Source: Nonomuraea muscovyensis (GTDB lineage Bacteria; Actinomycetota; Actinomycetes; Streptosporangiales; Streptosporangiaceae). Taken from it: a stretch of DNA of 64,000 nucleotides. The notes beneath the pieces were generated by a model. That model worked only from the letters and a program-made list of their open reading frames with translations, was not told the origin of the DNA and searched no databases. The stretch's first letter is position 1, and the number at the start of each line of letters is the position of its first letter. Shown here one piece after another: positions 23,152-32,853 of this stretch. The stretch covers positions 682,001 to 746,000 of the forward strand of contig NZ_JACHJB010000001.1 of assembly GCF_014207745.1 (NCBI RefSeq), read 5' to 3'. A program made the translations under genes and the position numbers.

Positions 23152-23495
23152 GACAGCTCCTTCAACATCGCGATGAGGTCGTCGCGGCCGTAGCCGTGTC
23201 TCCTGGCCTCCTCCAGCAGCTCGCGCGCCCGCGCCACCAGCAGCGCGCGCCCGTCGGCCCGCCCGGCGACGCTCACGCCGCGGCCCCGCCGGAATTCCAG
23301 CAGCCCCTCGTCGCGCAGGTCGCGCAACGCGCGCAGCACGGTGTTGGCGTTGATGCCGAGCGCCTGCGCGAGGTCACGCGCGGGCGGCAGCCGGTCGCCG
23401 GGAGTGTAGGAGCCCTCGGCGATGGCCCTGCGGATCGAGGCGGCCACCTGCTCATGCAGGGGCCGGGCGTCGTTCAGGTCGAGTGCGAGCAACAT
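23148..23495 (-). CDS. GntR-family regulator, YtrA-like
   Basis: A short 115-aa regulator with the GntR winged helix: PLHEQVAASIRRAIAEGSYTPGDRLPPARDLAQALGINANTVLRALRDLRDEGLLEFRRGRG. The short helical C-terminus lacks a ligand domain, as in the YtrA subgroup, which usually controls an adjacent membrane protein or ABC transporter. The adjacent DUF1648 gene overlaps by four bases and is the likely target. A perfect palindrome begins at its own start codon, which argues for self-repression. Confidence 0.9.
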   Translation of the reverse strand: MLLALDLNDARPLHEQVAASIRRAIAEGSYTPGDRLPPARDLAQALGINANTVLRALRDLRDEGLLEFRRGRGVSVAGRADGRALLVARARELLEEARRHGYGRDDLIAMLKELS

Positions 23496-23517
23496 GGTGC
23501 TAATGAATCTAGCACCA
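23495..23517. promoter_or_regulatory. Operator at the gntR start codon
   Basis: TGGTGCTA (23495-23502) and TAGCACCA (23510-23517) form perfect 8-bp arms around 7 bp. The site begins on the start codon of the YtrA-like regulator and extends upstream, where the promoter of the regulator-DUF1648 operon must lie. GntR-family sites often have this shape. Confidence 0.7.
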
Positions 23518-23590
23518 ATCGGTCATAGCTGAATCATGGGATGAACCCCTGTTTGTGAGTACCTCGTAACCCTCGATAGCATCGGTTTAC

Positions 23591-25072
23591 GTGACCACTG
23601 TGCGGCTGAACTCAGCAGATCCCGTCTCCTTCGACGCCGACGCATTGATCGTCGGGTTCCGATCCGGCCCCGACGGCCCCCGGCCCGCCACGGGCGCCGA
23701 GGCGCTCGACACGGCCTTCGGCGGCAAGCTCGCCGCCTCCCTCGCCGCCATGGGATTCACCGCCAAGCCGGGTGAGGTCGCCAAGGTCCCGGCGTTCGGC
23801 GCCATCACCGCTCCGCTGCTGGTCGCGGTGGGTCTGGGTGAGACCTCCGACACCGAGGGCCTGCGCCGCGCGGCGGGCGCCGCCGTGCGCTCCCTCGACG
23901 GCACCACCCGCGCCGCCCTCGCCCTGCCCGCCGACTCGGCGGCCGACGCCGAGGCCGTCGCGCTCGGCGCGCTGCTGGGCGCCTACTCCTTCTCCCGCTA
24001 CCGCACCGGCGGCGACCGCAAGGACCCCGTCGCCGAGCTGACCGTGCTCTCCCCGCTCCCCTCCGGCGACGCCGGCCAGGCCGCCGAGCGGGCCACCGTG
24101 CTGAGCGAGTCCGTCGCGCTGGTCCGCGACCTGGTCAACACCCCGCCGTCCGACCTGTGGCCGGCCAGGTTCGCCGAGATCGCCGAGCAGACCGGCGGCG
24201 AGGCCGGACTGTCGGTCGAGGTGCTCGACGACAAGCGGCTCAAGGACGGCGGCTACGGCGGCCTCGTCGGCGTCGGCCAGGGCTCGGTCAACCCGCCGCG
24301 CCTGGTCCGCCTGTCCTACACCCACCCCGACGCCACCAAGACGCTGGCGTTCGTGGGCAAGGGCATCACGTTCGACTCCGGCGGCCTGTCGCTCAAGCCG
24401 TCCGCCTCGATGGACTGGATGAAGTCCGACATGGGCGGCGCCGGCGCGGTCTTCGGCGCCCTGGTCGGCATCGCCCGGCTCGGCCTGCCGGTCAACGTCG
24501 TCGGCTACCTCTGCCTGGCCGAGAACCTGCCGAGCGGCACCGCCCAGCGCCCTTCCGACGTCATCCACAGCTACAGCGGCAAGACCGTCGAGGTGCTCGA
24601 TACCGACGCCGAGGGCCGCCTGGTGCTCATGGACGGCATCGCGCGCGCCGCCGAGGACGGCCCCGACCTCATCGTCGACGTGGCCACCCTGACCGGCGCG
24701 CAGATCGTCGCCCTCGGCTGGCGCACCGCCGGCGTCATGGCCAACGACGACGCGATCCGCGAGCTCGTGGTCGACGTGGCCACGCAGGCCGGTGAGGGCG
24801 CGTGGGGCATGCCGCTGCCCGAGGAGCTGCGCAAGGGTCTCGACTCGCCGATCGCCGACATCGCCAACCTCCAGCCCGAGCGCTGGGGCAGCATGCTGGC
24901 CGCCGGCATCTTCCTCAAGGAGTTCGTGCCCGACGGGGTGCGCTGGGCGCACATCGACATGGCCGGACCCGCCTTCAACAAGAGCGAGCCCCACGGCTAC
25001 ACCCCCAAGGGCGGCACGGGCGCCATCACCCGTACCCTCATCGGACTGGCCGAGCGGCACGCGAGCATCTGA
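23591..25072 (+). CDS. pepA: Leucyl aminopeptidase (M17)
   Basis: A 493-aa cytosolic M17 metallo-aminopeptidase that removes N-terminal Leu and similar residues and recycles peptides. The catalytic domain is intact: VGKGITFDSGGLSLKPSASMDWMKSDMGGAGAV supplies a metal-binding Lys and Asp, and the signature LDTDAEGRLVL has Asp in the first position where Asn is usual. The N-terminal macro-like domain covers about 1-165. The GTG at 23591 has no clear ribosome site. It is followed after 51 bp by lpdA. Confidence 0.94.
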   Translation: MTTVRLNSADPVSFDADALIVGFRSGPDGPRPATGAEALDTAFGGKLAASLAAMGFTAKPGEVAKVPAFGAITAPLLVAVGLGETSDTEGLRRAAGAAVRSLDGTTRAALALPADSAADAEAVALGALLGAYSFSRYRTGGDRKDPVAELTVLSPLPSGDAGQAAERATVLSESVALVRDLVNTPPSDLWPARFAEIAEQTGGEAGLSVEVLDDKRLKDGGYGGLVGVGQGSVNPPRLVRLSYTHPDATKTLAFVGKGITFDSGGLSLKPSASMDWMKSDMGGAGAVFGALVGIARLGLPVNVVGYLCLAENLPSGTAQRPSDVIHSYSGKTVEVLDTDAEGRLVLMDGIARAAEDGPDLIVDVATLTGAQIVALGWRTAGVMANDDAIRELVVDVATQAGEGAWGMPLPEELRKGLDSPIADIANLQPERWGSMLAAGIFLKEFVPDGVRWAHIDMAGPAFNKSEPHGYTPKGGTGAITRTLIGLAERHASI

Positions 25073-25123
25073 AACAAATGAAAAGATGACGGCATCACGA
25101 ACACCCCGACAAGGAGCCTTCCT

Positions 25124-26488
25124 GTGGCCTACGACATCGTCGTCCTAGGTGGCGGCAGCGGCGGCTATGCCTGCGCGCTGCGGGCGGCCGAGCTCGGCAA
25201 GTCCGTCGCCCTGATCGAGAAAGACAAGATCGGCGGCACCTGCCTCCACCGGGGATGCATCCCCACCAAGGCTCTGCTGCACTCCGCCGAGGTCGCCGAC
25301 GAGACCCGCGAGAGCGAGGCGTTCGGCGTCAAGGCACGTTTCGACGGCATCGACGTCGCCGGCGTCCACGCGTTCAAGGACAAGATCGTCAACCGCGCCT
25401 GGAAGGGCGTGCAGGGCCTGCTCAAGGGCGCGGGCGTGACGATCGTCGAGGGCGAGGGCCGCCTCGTCGGGGAGCGCGCGATCCAGGTCGGCTCCGAGGT
25501 CTACGAGGGCGCCGCCGTCGTGCTGGCCACCGGCTCGGCCCCCAGGTCGCTGCCCGGCCTGGAGATCGACGGCGAGCGCGTCATCACCAGCGAGCACACC
25601 CTGACCATGGACCGCGTGCCGGCCTCCGTGATCGTGCTGGGCGGCGGCGTGATCGGCGTCGAGCTGGCCAGCGTCTACCGCTCGTTCGGCGCCGAGGTGA
25701 CGATCGTCGAGGCGCTGCCGCACCTGCTGCCGCTGGAGGAGGAGTCGAGCTCCAAGCTGCTGGAGCGCGCCTTCCGCCGCCGCGGGATCAAGTACGAGCT
25801 GGGCGTCTTCTTCGAGAGCGTCAAGACCACCGACACCGGCGTGGTGGTCACCCTGGCCAACGGCAAGACCCTCGACGCAGAGTTGCTGCTGGTCGCGGTC
25901 GGCCGCGGCGCCGTCTCGGCGGGCCTGGGCTTCGAGGAGGCCGGCATCACGATCGAGCGTGGCGCCGTCGTCGTCGACGAGCACTGCCAGACCTCGGTCC
26001 CCGGCGTCTACGCCATCGGCGACCTCATTCCCACGCTGCAGCTCGCCCACGCCGGCTTCGCCGAGGGCATCATGGTGGCCGAGCACATCGCCGGGCTCAA
26101 CCCGCCGCCCATCGACTACGCGGGCGTGCCGCGCATCACCTACTCCGACCCCGAGGTCGCCTCGGTCGGCCTGACCTCCGCGCAGGCCGCCGAGCGGGGC
26201 ATCGAGATCGTCGAGCAGGTCTACGACCTCGCCGGCAACCCCAAGAGCCAGATCCTCGGCACCGCCGGTGCGGTCAAGGTCATCGCCCAGAAGGACGGGC
26301 CCGTCGTCGGCGTCCACATGGTGGGCCGCCGCATCGGCGAGCTGGTGACCGAGGGGCAGCTGATCTACAACTGGGAGGCCCTGCCCGCAGAGGTCGCCCA
26401 GCTCATCCACGCACACCCGACCCAGTCCGAGGCCGTCGGTGAGGCCATGCTGGCGCTGGCCGGCAAGCCGCTGCACGTACACAACTAG
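25124..26488 (+). CDS. lpdA: Dihydrolipoamide dehydrogenase (E3)
   Basis: A 454-aa FAD/NAD flavoprotein that reoxidises the dihydrolipoyl groups of 2-oxoacid dehydrogenases. The FAD motif [17 protein letters not shown] is at 9-25, the redox disulfide Cys40/Cys45 is in [15 protein letters not shown], the NAD fold motif is [19 protein letters not shown], and the C-terminal His-Glu pair is in [12 protein letters not shown] 25124 has AAGGAG eight bases upstream. sucB, the E2 component, starts 32 bp later, and the lipoate genes lipB and lipA follow within 6 kb, giving a functional block. Confidence 0.95.
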   Translation: MAYDIVVLGGGSGGYACALRAAELGKSVALIEKDKIGGTCLHRGCIPTKALLHSAEVADETRESEAFGVKARFDGIDVAGVHAFKDKIVNRAWKGVQGLLKGAGVTIVEGEGRLVGERAIQVGSEVYEGAAVVLATGSAPRSLPGLEIDGERVITSEHTLTMDRVPASVIVLGGGVIGVELASVYRSFGAEVTIVEALPHLLPLEEESSSKLLERAFRRRGIKYELGVFFESVKTTDTGVVVTLANGKTLDAELLLVAVGRGAVSAGLGFEEAGITIERGAVVVDEHCQTSVPGVYAIGDLIPTLQLAHAGFAEGIMVAEHIAGLNPPPIDYAGVPRITYSDPEVASVGLTSAQAAERGIEIVEQVYDLAGNPKSQILGTAGAVKVIAQKDGPVVGVHMVGRRIGELVTEGQLIYNWEALPAEVAQLIHAHPTQSEAVGEAMLALAGKPLHVHN

Positions 26489-26520
26489 TCCAGCCCTCGA
26501 CAAGAACGCGAGAGAAGATA

Positions 26521-27981
26521 ATGCCGGTCTCCGTACAGATGCCCCAGCTCGGCGAGAGCGTCACCGAGGGCACGGTAACCCGTTGGCTGAAGAAGGAGGG
26601 CGAGCGCGTCGAGGCCGACGAGCCGCTCCTCGAAGTCTCGACCGACAAGGTCGACACCGAGATCCCGTCGCCCTCGGCGGGCGTGATCACCAAGATCGTC
26701 GTCGCTGAGGACGAGACGGTCGAGGTCGGCGCCGAGCTTGCGATCATCGACGAGAACGGCCAGGCGGGCGCCGCCGCTCCCGCGCGGGAGGAGGCTCCCG
26801 CCCCCGCCGCGCAGCCCGAGCCGGAGCCCGCCCCGGCCTCCTCGATCCCGCAGCCGGCGCCCGCCCAGCAGGCCCCGGCCCCGCAGGCTCCTCCGGCTCC
26901 GGCTCCCGCGCCCGCTCCGGCCCCCGCGCCGCAGGCTCAGGCGCCCGCTCCGGCTCCGCAGGCGCCCGTCGCCGAGCCCGCGTCCGCGCCGTCGGGTGAG
27001 AGCCCCTACGTGACGCCGCTGGTGCGCAAGCTCGCCAACGAGCACGGCGTCGACCTGGAGTCGATCAACGGCACCGGCGTCGGCGGCCGCATCCGCAAGC
27101 AGGACGTGCTGGAGGCCGCCAAGGCGGAGCGCGACAAGGCCACCGCGGCCCAGGCCCCGGCCGCCCAGCCCGCCGCCGCTCCGGCCGCCGCCGCCCAGGC
27201 CGCGCCCGCCGCCCAGGCTCCGGCCGCCGCGCCCGAGCCGGTCGAGGTCGACACCACGCTGCGCGGCCGTACCGAGAAGATGACGCGCCTGCGGCAGACC
27301 GTCTCCAAGCGGATGGTGGAGTCGCTGCAGACCGCGGCGCAGCTCACCACGGTCGTCGAGGTCGACGTCACCAAGGTGGCGCGCCTGCGTGACCAGGCCA
27401 AGGGCGAGTTCCTGCGCCGCGAGGGCGTCAAGCTGTCGTTCATGCCGTTCTTCGAGCTGGCGACGATCGAGGCGCTCAAGCAGCACCCCAAGCTCAACGC
27501 CACGATCAACAACGAGACCATGGAGGTCACCTACTTCGATGTCGAGCACCTCGGCATCGCAGTGGACACCGAGCGCGGCCTGATCGTCCCGGTCCTCAAG
27601 AACGCCGGCGACCTCAACCTGGCCGGGCTCGCCCGCAAGACCGCCGACCTGGCCGAGCGCACCCGTGCCAACAAGGTGACGCCCGACGAGATCACCGGCG
27701 GCACGTTCACGCTGACCAACACCGGCAGCCGCGGCGCCCTGTTCGACACGCCGATCCTCAACCAGCCGCAGGTCGGCATGCTGGGCACCGGCGCCGTCGT
27801 CAAGCGTCCCGTGGTGGTCGACACGCCGGAGGGCGAGGTCATCGCGGTCCGCTCGATGGTCTACCTGGCGCTGACCTACGACCACCGCCTGGTGGACGGC
27901 GCCGACGCGGCCCGCTTCCTGACGACGATCAAGCGTCGTCTCGAGGAAGGCCGCTTCGAGGCGCAGCTCGGTCTCGCCTGA
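26521..27981 (+). CDS. sucB: 2-oxoglutarate dehydrogenase E2 (dihydrolipoamide succinyltransferase)
   Basis: A 486-aa E2 core. A single lipoyl domain at 1-78 carries Lys43 in the [12 protein letters not shown] turn, the site filled by LipB/LipA. A long Ala/Pro linker (about 80-160) follows, then the E1/E3-binding domain ([24 protein letters not shown]), a second Ala/Pro linker, and the acyltransferase domain with His455 and Asp459 in DHRLVDGAD. Actinobacterial E2 proteins often have two or three lipoyl domains; this one shows one. A strong terminator follows. Confidence 0.93.
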   Translation: MPVSVQMPQLGESVTEGTVTRWLKKEGERVEADEPLLEVSTDKVDTEIPSPSAGVITKIVVAEDETVEVGAELAIIDENGQAGAAAPAREEAPAPAAQPEPEPAPASSIPQPAPAQQAPAPQAPPAPAPAPAPAPAPQAQAPAPAPQAPVAEPASAPSGESPYVTPLVRKLANEHGVDLESINGTGVGGRIRKQDVLEAAKAERDKATAAQAPAAQPAAAPAAAAQAAPAAQAPAAAPEPVEVDTTLRGRTEKMTRLRQTVSKRMVESLQTAAQLTTVVEVDVTKVARLRDQAKGEFLRREGVKLSFMPFFELATIEALKQHPKLNATINNETMEVTYFDVEHLGIAVDTERGLIVPVLKNAGDLNLAGLARKTADLAERTRANKVTPDEITGGTFTLTNTGSRGALFDTPILNQPQVGMLGTGAVVKRPVVVDTPEGEVIAVRSMVYLALTYDHRLVDGADAARFLTTIKRRLEEGRFEAQLGLA

Positions 27982-27992
27982 CGCAGTGAGCC

Positions 27993-28023
27993 GCGGCGCC
28001 CGGGGGTCCTCCCCGGGCGCCGC
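27993..28023 (+). terminator. Strong hairpin after sucB
   Basis: A perfect 13-bp stem (GCGGCGCCCGGGG with its complement) closes a 5-nt loop, starting 12 bases after the sucB stop. It ends the pepA-lpdA-sucB series. Confidence 0.85.
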
Positions 28024-28149
28024 GCGCGTTTCCGGGCGGGTGCCACGGCCTCGCGCCCGCCCTCGCCACGACGCCCGTAGCCGGCGCGGGTGCGGGGCCG
28101 TGGGCGTGGGATGGGTGACAAAGGGGCCGGGAGGTGCTGGGCTAGGGGG

Positions 28150-29037
28150 ATGATCGTCGTGACGGGGGCGTCCGGCCTGCTGGGCGGGGCGCTGGTGCGG
28201 AGGCTGCGGGACCGGGGCGAGCAGGTGGTGACGCTGGTGCGGCGGGCGCCGCGGGGCCCCGACGAGCGATTCTGGCAGCCCGCCGAGGGTGTGCTGGACC
28301 CGCAGGCCCTCGACGGCGCCCGCGGCGTGGTGCACCTGGCCGGGGCGCCCATCGCCGAACGACGCTGGAGCGAGGCGTACAAGCGGGAGCTCGTCGGCAG
28401 CCGGGTGGACAGCACCCGGACGCTGGTCGGCGCGCTGCGCGAGCTGCCGCGGCGCCCCGAGGTGCTGGTGTCGGCCTCCGGCGTGGACTTCTACGGCGAC
28501 ACCGGCGACCGGGTGGTCGACGAGGGCGCCGGCAAGGGCCGGGGGTTCCTGGCCGACCTGTGCGGGCGCTGGGAGGGCGAGGCCCGCGAGGCGGAGACGC
28601 TCGGCATGCGCACCGCGCAACTCCGCACCGGCCTGGTGCTGAGCGGCCAGGGCGGCTCGCTCGGGCGGATGCTGCCGCTGTTCCGGATGGGGCTGGGCGC
28701 GCCGCTGGGAACGGGCAGGCAGTACTGGTCGTGGATCTCCGAGGACGACTGGGTCGGCGCGACGTTGCACGTCCTGGAACGTCCCGAGCTGTCCGGCCCG
28801 GTGAACCTCACCTCTCCATCCCCCGTGACCAACGCCGAGTTCACCAGGACGCTCGGCAAGGTGCTGCGCAAGGGCACCCTGCCGATGCCGGTCCCGGGGT
28901 TCGCGCTGGGGCTCGGACTCGGCGAGTTCGCCCGGGCGCTGCTGGCCGGCCACCGGGTGCTGCCGCGCAAGCTGGAGGACAGCGGGTACGGCTTCGCCCA
29001 TACCGATCTCGACACGGCGTTGCGGGCCGTACTCTAG
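28150..29037 (+). CDS. TIGR01777-family NAD(P)-dependent epimerase (YfcH-like)
   Basis: A 295-aa short-chain dehydrogenase-like protein. The nucleotide motif is VTGASGLLGGALVRRL at the N-terminus. Family landmarks VVHLAGAPIAERRWSEAYKRELVGSRV, SASGVDFYGDTGDRVVDE, and the C-terminal PGFALGLGLGEFA are all present. These proteins (E. coli YfcH, plant SULA-type) are linked to division or sugar nucleotides without a settled reaction. I chose ATG 28150, just after GGGGG, over an upstream frame-open start. Confidence 0.88.
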   Translation: MIVVTGASGLLGGALVRRLRDRGEQVVTLVRRAPRGPDERFWQPAEGVLDPQALDGARGVVHLAGAPIAERRWSEAYKRELVGSRVDSTRTLVGALRELPRRPEVLVSASGVDFYGDTGDRVVDEGAGKGRGFLADLCGRWEGEAREAETLGMRTAQLRTGLVLSGQGGSLGRMLPLFRMGLGAPLGTGRQYWSWISEDDWVGATLHVLERPELSGPVNLTSPSPVTNAEFTRTLGKVLRKGTLPMPVPGFALGLGLGEFARALLAGHRVLPRKLEDSGYGFAHTDLDTALRAVL

Positions 29038-29078
29038 GGTGTTGTCCGTCACGGAGGAGACGCGGGGAGAGCAACGGC

Positions 29079-29816
29079 ATGACGAGGTCCGGGCAGTCGC
29101 ACATCCTTGCCATCGGCGGCGGTTCGTTCCGCCAGACCGAACGCTTCGGCTTCTTCGAGGCGAGCCCGCTGCTGCGTTACGCCCTCGACCTGACCGGCCA
29201 GGACCGGCCCAAACTGGGCCTGCTCGCCACGGCCACCGGTGACGACTCCGACTGGCTGCTCAAGATGTACGGGGCGTTCGCCGGGTGGGACGTCGAGGTG
29301 AGCCACCTGACCGTCTTCCCGATGCCCAACGTCGCCGACCCGCGGGCCTGGCTGCTGGAGCAGGACGTGATCTACGTCTCCGGCGGCAGCGTGGCCAACC
29401 TCATGGCGCTGTGGCGGCTGCACGGCCTGGACGAGGCGCTTGAGGAGGCGTGGCGGTCCGGGGTGGTGCTGTCCGGGCAGAGTGCCGGCGCGCTGTGCTG
29501 GCACGTCGGCGGCAACACCGACTCCTTCGGTCCCGAGCTGCGGGTGTGGGCCGACGGGATGGCGCTGCTGCCCTACTCGTGCGGCGTGCACTACGACTCC
29601 GAACCACAGCGCCGGCCGCTGCTGCAGCAGTCGGTGTCCAGCGGCGAACTGCCCGGCGGCTACGCCGCCGACGAGGGCGTCGCCCTGCACTACGTGGGCA
29701 CCGAGTTCATCCAGGCGGTGGCGGTCAAGTCCGGCTCGTACGCCTATCGGCTGGAGCACGACGGGACCGGCGGCGTCAAGGAGTTCAGGATCGAACCTCG
29801 GTTGCTGACCTCCTGA
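29079..29816 (+). CDS. Peptidase E-like serine hydrolase (family S51)
   Basis: A 245-aa class I glutamine-amidotransferase-fold hydrolase. The nucleophile elbow SGQSAGALCW places Ser135 where S51 dipeptidases have theirs, and a His occurs in SCGVHYDSE. The N-terminal AIGGGSFRQ is typical. Peptidase E cleaves Asp-X dipeptides; cyanophycinase is the other member of the family. GGGGAGA precedes the ATG by eight bases. It lies between the YfcH-like gene and lipB with short gaps, but a shared function is not evident. Confidence 0.87.
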   Translation: MTRSGQSHILAIGGGSFRQTERFGFFEASPLLRYALDLTGQDRPKLGLLATATGDDSDWLLKMYGAFAGWDVEVSHLTVFPMPNVADPRAWLLEQDVIYVSGGSVANLMALWRLHGLDEALEEAWRSGVVLSGQSAGALCWHVGGNTDSFGPELRVWADGMALLPYSCGVHYDSEPQRRPLLQQSVSSGELPGGYAADEGVALHYVGTEFIQAVAVKSGSYAYRLEHDGTGGVKEFRIEPRLLTS

Positions 29817-29854
29817 ATTACCCTTCAGGGGTGACGGAACGGCACAATGGTCCC

Positions 29855-30592
29855 ATGCGCCCCAAGCACGGGGTCGATCCCCACGCGCTCGCCATCGTCC
29901 GCCTTGGTGTCGACGTCCCCTACGAGCAGGCTTGGGCGCTTCAGCGCCAGGTGCACGGCCGGCGGGTCGCCGGTGAGCTGACCGACACCGTCCTCATGCT
30001 GGAGCACGCGCCGGTCTACACCGCGGGCCGACGCACAGCGGCCCACGAGCGGCCGGCCGACGGCACGCCCGTGATCGACGTCGACCGGGGCGGCCGCGTC
30101 ACCTGGCACGGTCCCGGGCAGCTCGTCGCCTACCCGATCGTGGCGGTCGGCGACGTCACCACGTACGTGTGCCGCGTCGAGGAGGCGATGATCCAGATCT
30201 GTGCCGACTTCGGCGTCTCGGCGCGGCGCGTGCCGGGGCGGGCGGGGGTGTGGGCCGTGGGCGACGCCGCTCTCGGGCTGCCCGACCGGCTGCTGGGCGC
30301 GGTGGGCATCCGGGTCGCGCGCGGGGTCACCATGCACGGGTTCGCGCTCAACTGCGCCAACGACCCGCGCTGGTTCAGCCGGATCGTGCCGTGCGGCATC
30401 CCCGGCGTGGGCGTCTCCACGCTGTCGGCGGAGACCGGCCGGCGGATCGTGGTCGAGGAGGTCCTGCCGATCGCCGAGAAGCGACTGGCGGAGGCGCTCG
30501 GCCTACGGGCGTTCGACCTGCACGAGGAGGACCTGCTGCGCGGCCACCAGGGCCCCGGCCCAGGCGGGGAGGACCTGCCGCGCGGCCGCTGA
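29855..30592 (+). CDS. lipB: Octanoyltransferase LipB with missing catalytic lysine
   Basis: LipB moves octanoyl from acyl carrier protein to the lipoyl domains of E2 and GcvH before LipA inserts sulfur. The 245-aa protein has the family motifs RGGRVTWHGPGQLVAYPI, VTMHGFALNC and IVPCGIPGVGVSTL, the last with catalytic Cys180. The partner lysine, found in relatives as DRKIAAIGIRV, is replaced: here the same place reads DRLLGAVGIRV, giving Leu146. The cysteine-lysine dyad is thus broken, with Arg145 next to the gap. The C-terminus is Gly/Pro-rich. The gene lies 1.25 kb before lipA. Confidence 0.92.
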   Translation: MRPKHGVDPHALAIVRLGVDVPYEQAWALQRQVHGRRVAGELTDTVLMLEHAPVYTAGRRTAAHERPADGTPVIDVDRGGRVTWHGPGQLVAYPIVAVGDVTTYVCRVEEAMIQICADFGVSARRVPGRAGVWAVGDAALGLPDRLLGAVGIRVARGVTMHGFALNCANDPRWFSRIVPCGIPGVGVSTLSAETGRRIVVEEVLPIAEKRLAEALGLRAFDLHEEDLLRGHQGPGPGGEDLPRGR

Positions 30593-30782
30593 GCCCACCC
30601 GGCCGGAAGCACGACCCGCCACGCGGCCATCGCCGGCCCAGCCGGAAACACGCCTGCCAGGCGGCCGCCGAGGCCCGACCCGGTCGGGGAGAGCCGGCCG
30701 CGCGGCCGGCTGTGTCCCGGCCCGCGTGAGGAGGGCCGCCTGAGGGGTGGGCGGGCGTCGCGGCGCGTCCTAAGATCGGCTC

Positions 30783-31766
30783 GTGAAGCGCCTCCCCGCC
30801 CTGGCACTCGCCCTCCTGGTGCACGCGCTGACGCTCGCGTTCGTCGGCCTCGGCGTGTGGACGACCGTCGTCAACTCCGGGTTGTTCGTCGGCTGGCTGT
30901 TCGGCGGGCTGCTCGTCGCGATCGGCTGGATGCTGCGGCCCCGCCTGGACGCCGGGCTGCCCGCCGACGCCGAGATGCTCGACCGGTCCGCCGCCCCGGA
31001 GCTGTACGGGGTGGTCGAGCGGGTGGCCGACCGGGTCGGGGTGCCGCGACCGCACCGGGTCGCGGTCAGGGACCTGGACCCGGGGGCGCGCTACGTGCGT
31101 ACCGGCCTGCGGCGCACGCCCGTGCTGGCCGTGGGGTTGCCGCTGTGGCTGGCCCTGTCGCCGGGGCAGCGGGTGACGATGCTGGCCGTGGCCTGTGCCG
31201 AGACCCCGTCCCTGGAGGAGGTCGTGGTGGACGGCGCGCTGGCGACGCTGGCGGAGTGGCGTGCGGCGCTGCTCGGCGCGGCGCCGCTGCGGGTGCGGGA
31301 GGAGGCCCAGACCAAGGTCGTCGCCGCCTCCCTGACCGCCGACCATCCGGGCACCGGCTACGAGGTGGCGGGGATGCTCGGCCGGGCCGTCGGCAGAGTG
31401 CTGGGCGGGCCGCTGCTGCTGGTGGAGTACACGCTGACACGGCTGGTCCGTTCGGACGAGAGCCGCAGGAGGCGGCGGCGCGAGGAGCGGGCGCTGCGGG
31501 TGGTCACCGCGTCGGCCCTCGGCGAGCTGGAGGCGCTGGCGGAGAGCGGGCGCTACCTGGCCCCCATGCGGGCGGCGGCGCTGCGGGGCGAGGGCATCGC
31601 GTCGATCAGGGCCGGGGCGCTGGCACGCGCCCGGCTCACCGACGACGGGGTGCTCACCGCGGCCCCCGGTTCGCACCTGCTCCACGCGGACCAGTCCGAC
31701 CGGATCGACGAGGAACTGCTGCGGCACTACACCCGGGCGGTGCGCGGTTTCGGCCTGATCAGCTGA
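30783..31766 (+). CDS. M48-like membrane protein that has lost the zinc motif
   Basis: The 327-aa protein begins with two hydrophobic helices (about 5-28 and 33-51). It continues like M48 peptidases: APELYGVVERVADRVGVPRPHRVAV, then RTPVLAVGLPLWLALSPGQRVTMLAVACAETP. In active relatives the last part is LLAHELGH; here residues 134-143 read LAVACAETPS, so both zinc histidines are absent. It is probably a pseudoprotease with a binding or chaperone role. It sits between lipB and lipA. The GTG start has no strong ribosome site. Confidence 0.7.
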   Translation: MKRLPALALALLVHALTLAFVGLGVWTTVVNSGLFVGWLFGGLLVAIGWMLRPRLDAGLPADAEMLDRSAAPELYGVVERVADRVGVPRPHRVAVRDLDPGARYVRTGLRRTPVLAVGLPLWLALSPGQRVTMLAVACAETPSLEEVVVDGALATLAEWRAALLGAAPLRVREEAQTKVVAASLTADHPGTGYEVAGMLGRAVGRVLGGPLLLVEYTLTRLVRSDESRRRRRREERALRVVTASALGELEALAESGRYLAPMRAAALRGEGIASIRAGALARARLTDDGVLTAAPGSHLLHADQSDRIDEELLRHYTRAVRGFGLIS

Positions 31767-31838
31767 CCCCGAAGCCGGTCGGCCGCCGCGGGCCGACCCT
31801 CGGCCGGGGCGCCCGGCCGGGAGACGTAAGCTGGGTTC

Positions 31839-32768
31839 GTGACCGTTGCTCCTGAAGGCCGAAAGCTCCTCCGCCTGGAGGTGCGCAACGCCGAAACCCC
31901 CATCGAGCGCAAGCCCCCGTGGATCAAGACCAAGCTGAAGACGGGCCCCGAATACACCGAGCTCAAATCGCTCGTGCGCCGGGAGGGCCTGCACACGGTC
32001 TGCGAAGAGGCGGGCTGCCCCAACATCTACGAGTGCTGGGAGGACCGCGAGGCGACGTTCCTCATCGGCGGTGACCAGTGCACGCGGCGCTGCGACTTCT
32101 GCCAGATCGACACGGGCAAGCCCAAGGAGTACGACAAGGACGAGCCGCGCCGGGTCGCCGAGTCGGTCCAGCAGATGGGCCTGCGCTACGCGACGGTGAC
32201 CGGTGTCGCCCGTGACGACCTGCCCGACGGCGGCGCCTGGCTCTACGCCGAGACCGCGCGGCAGATCCACTCCCTGCTGCCCGGCTGCGGCGTCGAGCTG
32301 CTCGTGCCCGACTTCAACGGCAACCGCGAGCAGCTGGAGGAGGTCTTCTCCGCCAAGCCCGAGGTGTTCGCGCACAACGTCGAGACGGTGCCGCGCATCT
32401 TCAAGCGCATCCGGCCGGCGTTCCGCTACGAGCGCTCCCTGGGCGTGATCACGACGGCCCGCGAGGCCGGCCTGGTCACCAAGTCCAACCTCATCCTCGG
32501 CATGGGCGAGACCCGGGAGGAGGTCGTGGCGGCGATGCGCGACCTGCACGCCGCCGGCACCGACCTGCTCACGATCACCCAGTACCTCCGTCCCACTCCG
32601 CGGCACCACCCGGTCGAGCGGTGGGTCAAGCCCGAGGAGTTCGTGGAGCTCCAGGCGGAGGCCGAGGCGATCGGCTTCGCCGGGGTGCTGTCCGGGCCGC
32701 TGGTCCGCTCGTCCTACCGGGCGGGCAGGCTCTACCAGCAGGCCATCGCCGCGCGCCAGAGCAGCTGA
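31839..32768 (+). CDS. lipA: Lipoyl synthase
   Basis: A radical-SAM enzyme of 309 aa that inserts two sulfurs into protein-bound octanoyl groups. Both cluster motifs are intact: the auxiliary cluster Cys55, Cys60 and Cys66 ([12 protein letters not shown]) and the radical-SAM CxxxCxxC at Cys81, Cys85 and Cys88 (CTRRCDFC). The C-terminal RSSYRAG motif supplies the serine ligand. The start is GTG 31839. It depends on LipB for substrate and on Fe-S carriers such as ErpA for clusters. DUF4191 follows, as in many actinobacteria. Confidence 0.96.
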   Translation: MTVAPEGRKLLRLEVRNAETPIERKPPWIKTKLKTGPEYTELKSLVRREGLHTVCEEAGCPNIYECWEDREATFLIGGDQCTRRCDFCQIDTGKPKEYDKDEPRRVAESVQQMGLRYATVTGVARDDLPDGGAWLYAETARQIHSLLPGCGVELLVPDFNGNREQLEEVFSAKPEVFAHNVETVPRIFKRIRPAFRYERSLGVITTAREAGLVTKSNLILGMGETREEVVAAMRDLHAAGTDLLTITQYLRPTPRHHPVERWVKPEEFVELQAEAEAIGFAGVLSGPLVRSSYRAGRLYQQAIAARQSS

Positions 32769-32853
32769 CGCCGGGGCGGCCGCCTGCGGCCCGGTGACCG
32801 GGCCGCAGGTCACGTTTTCCTTTCGTCACCACTTGCTTTGTATCCTTGCGAGC

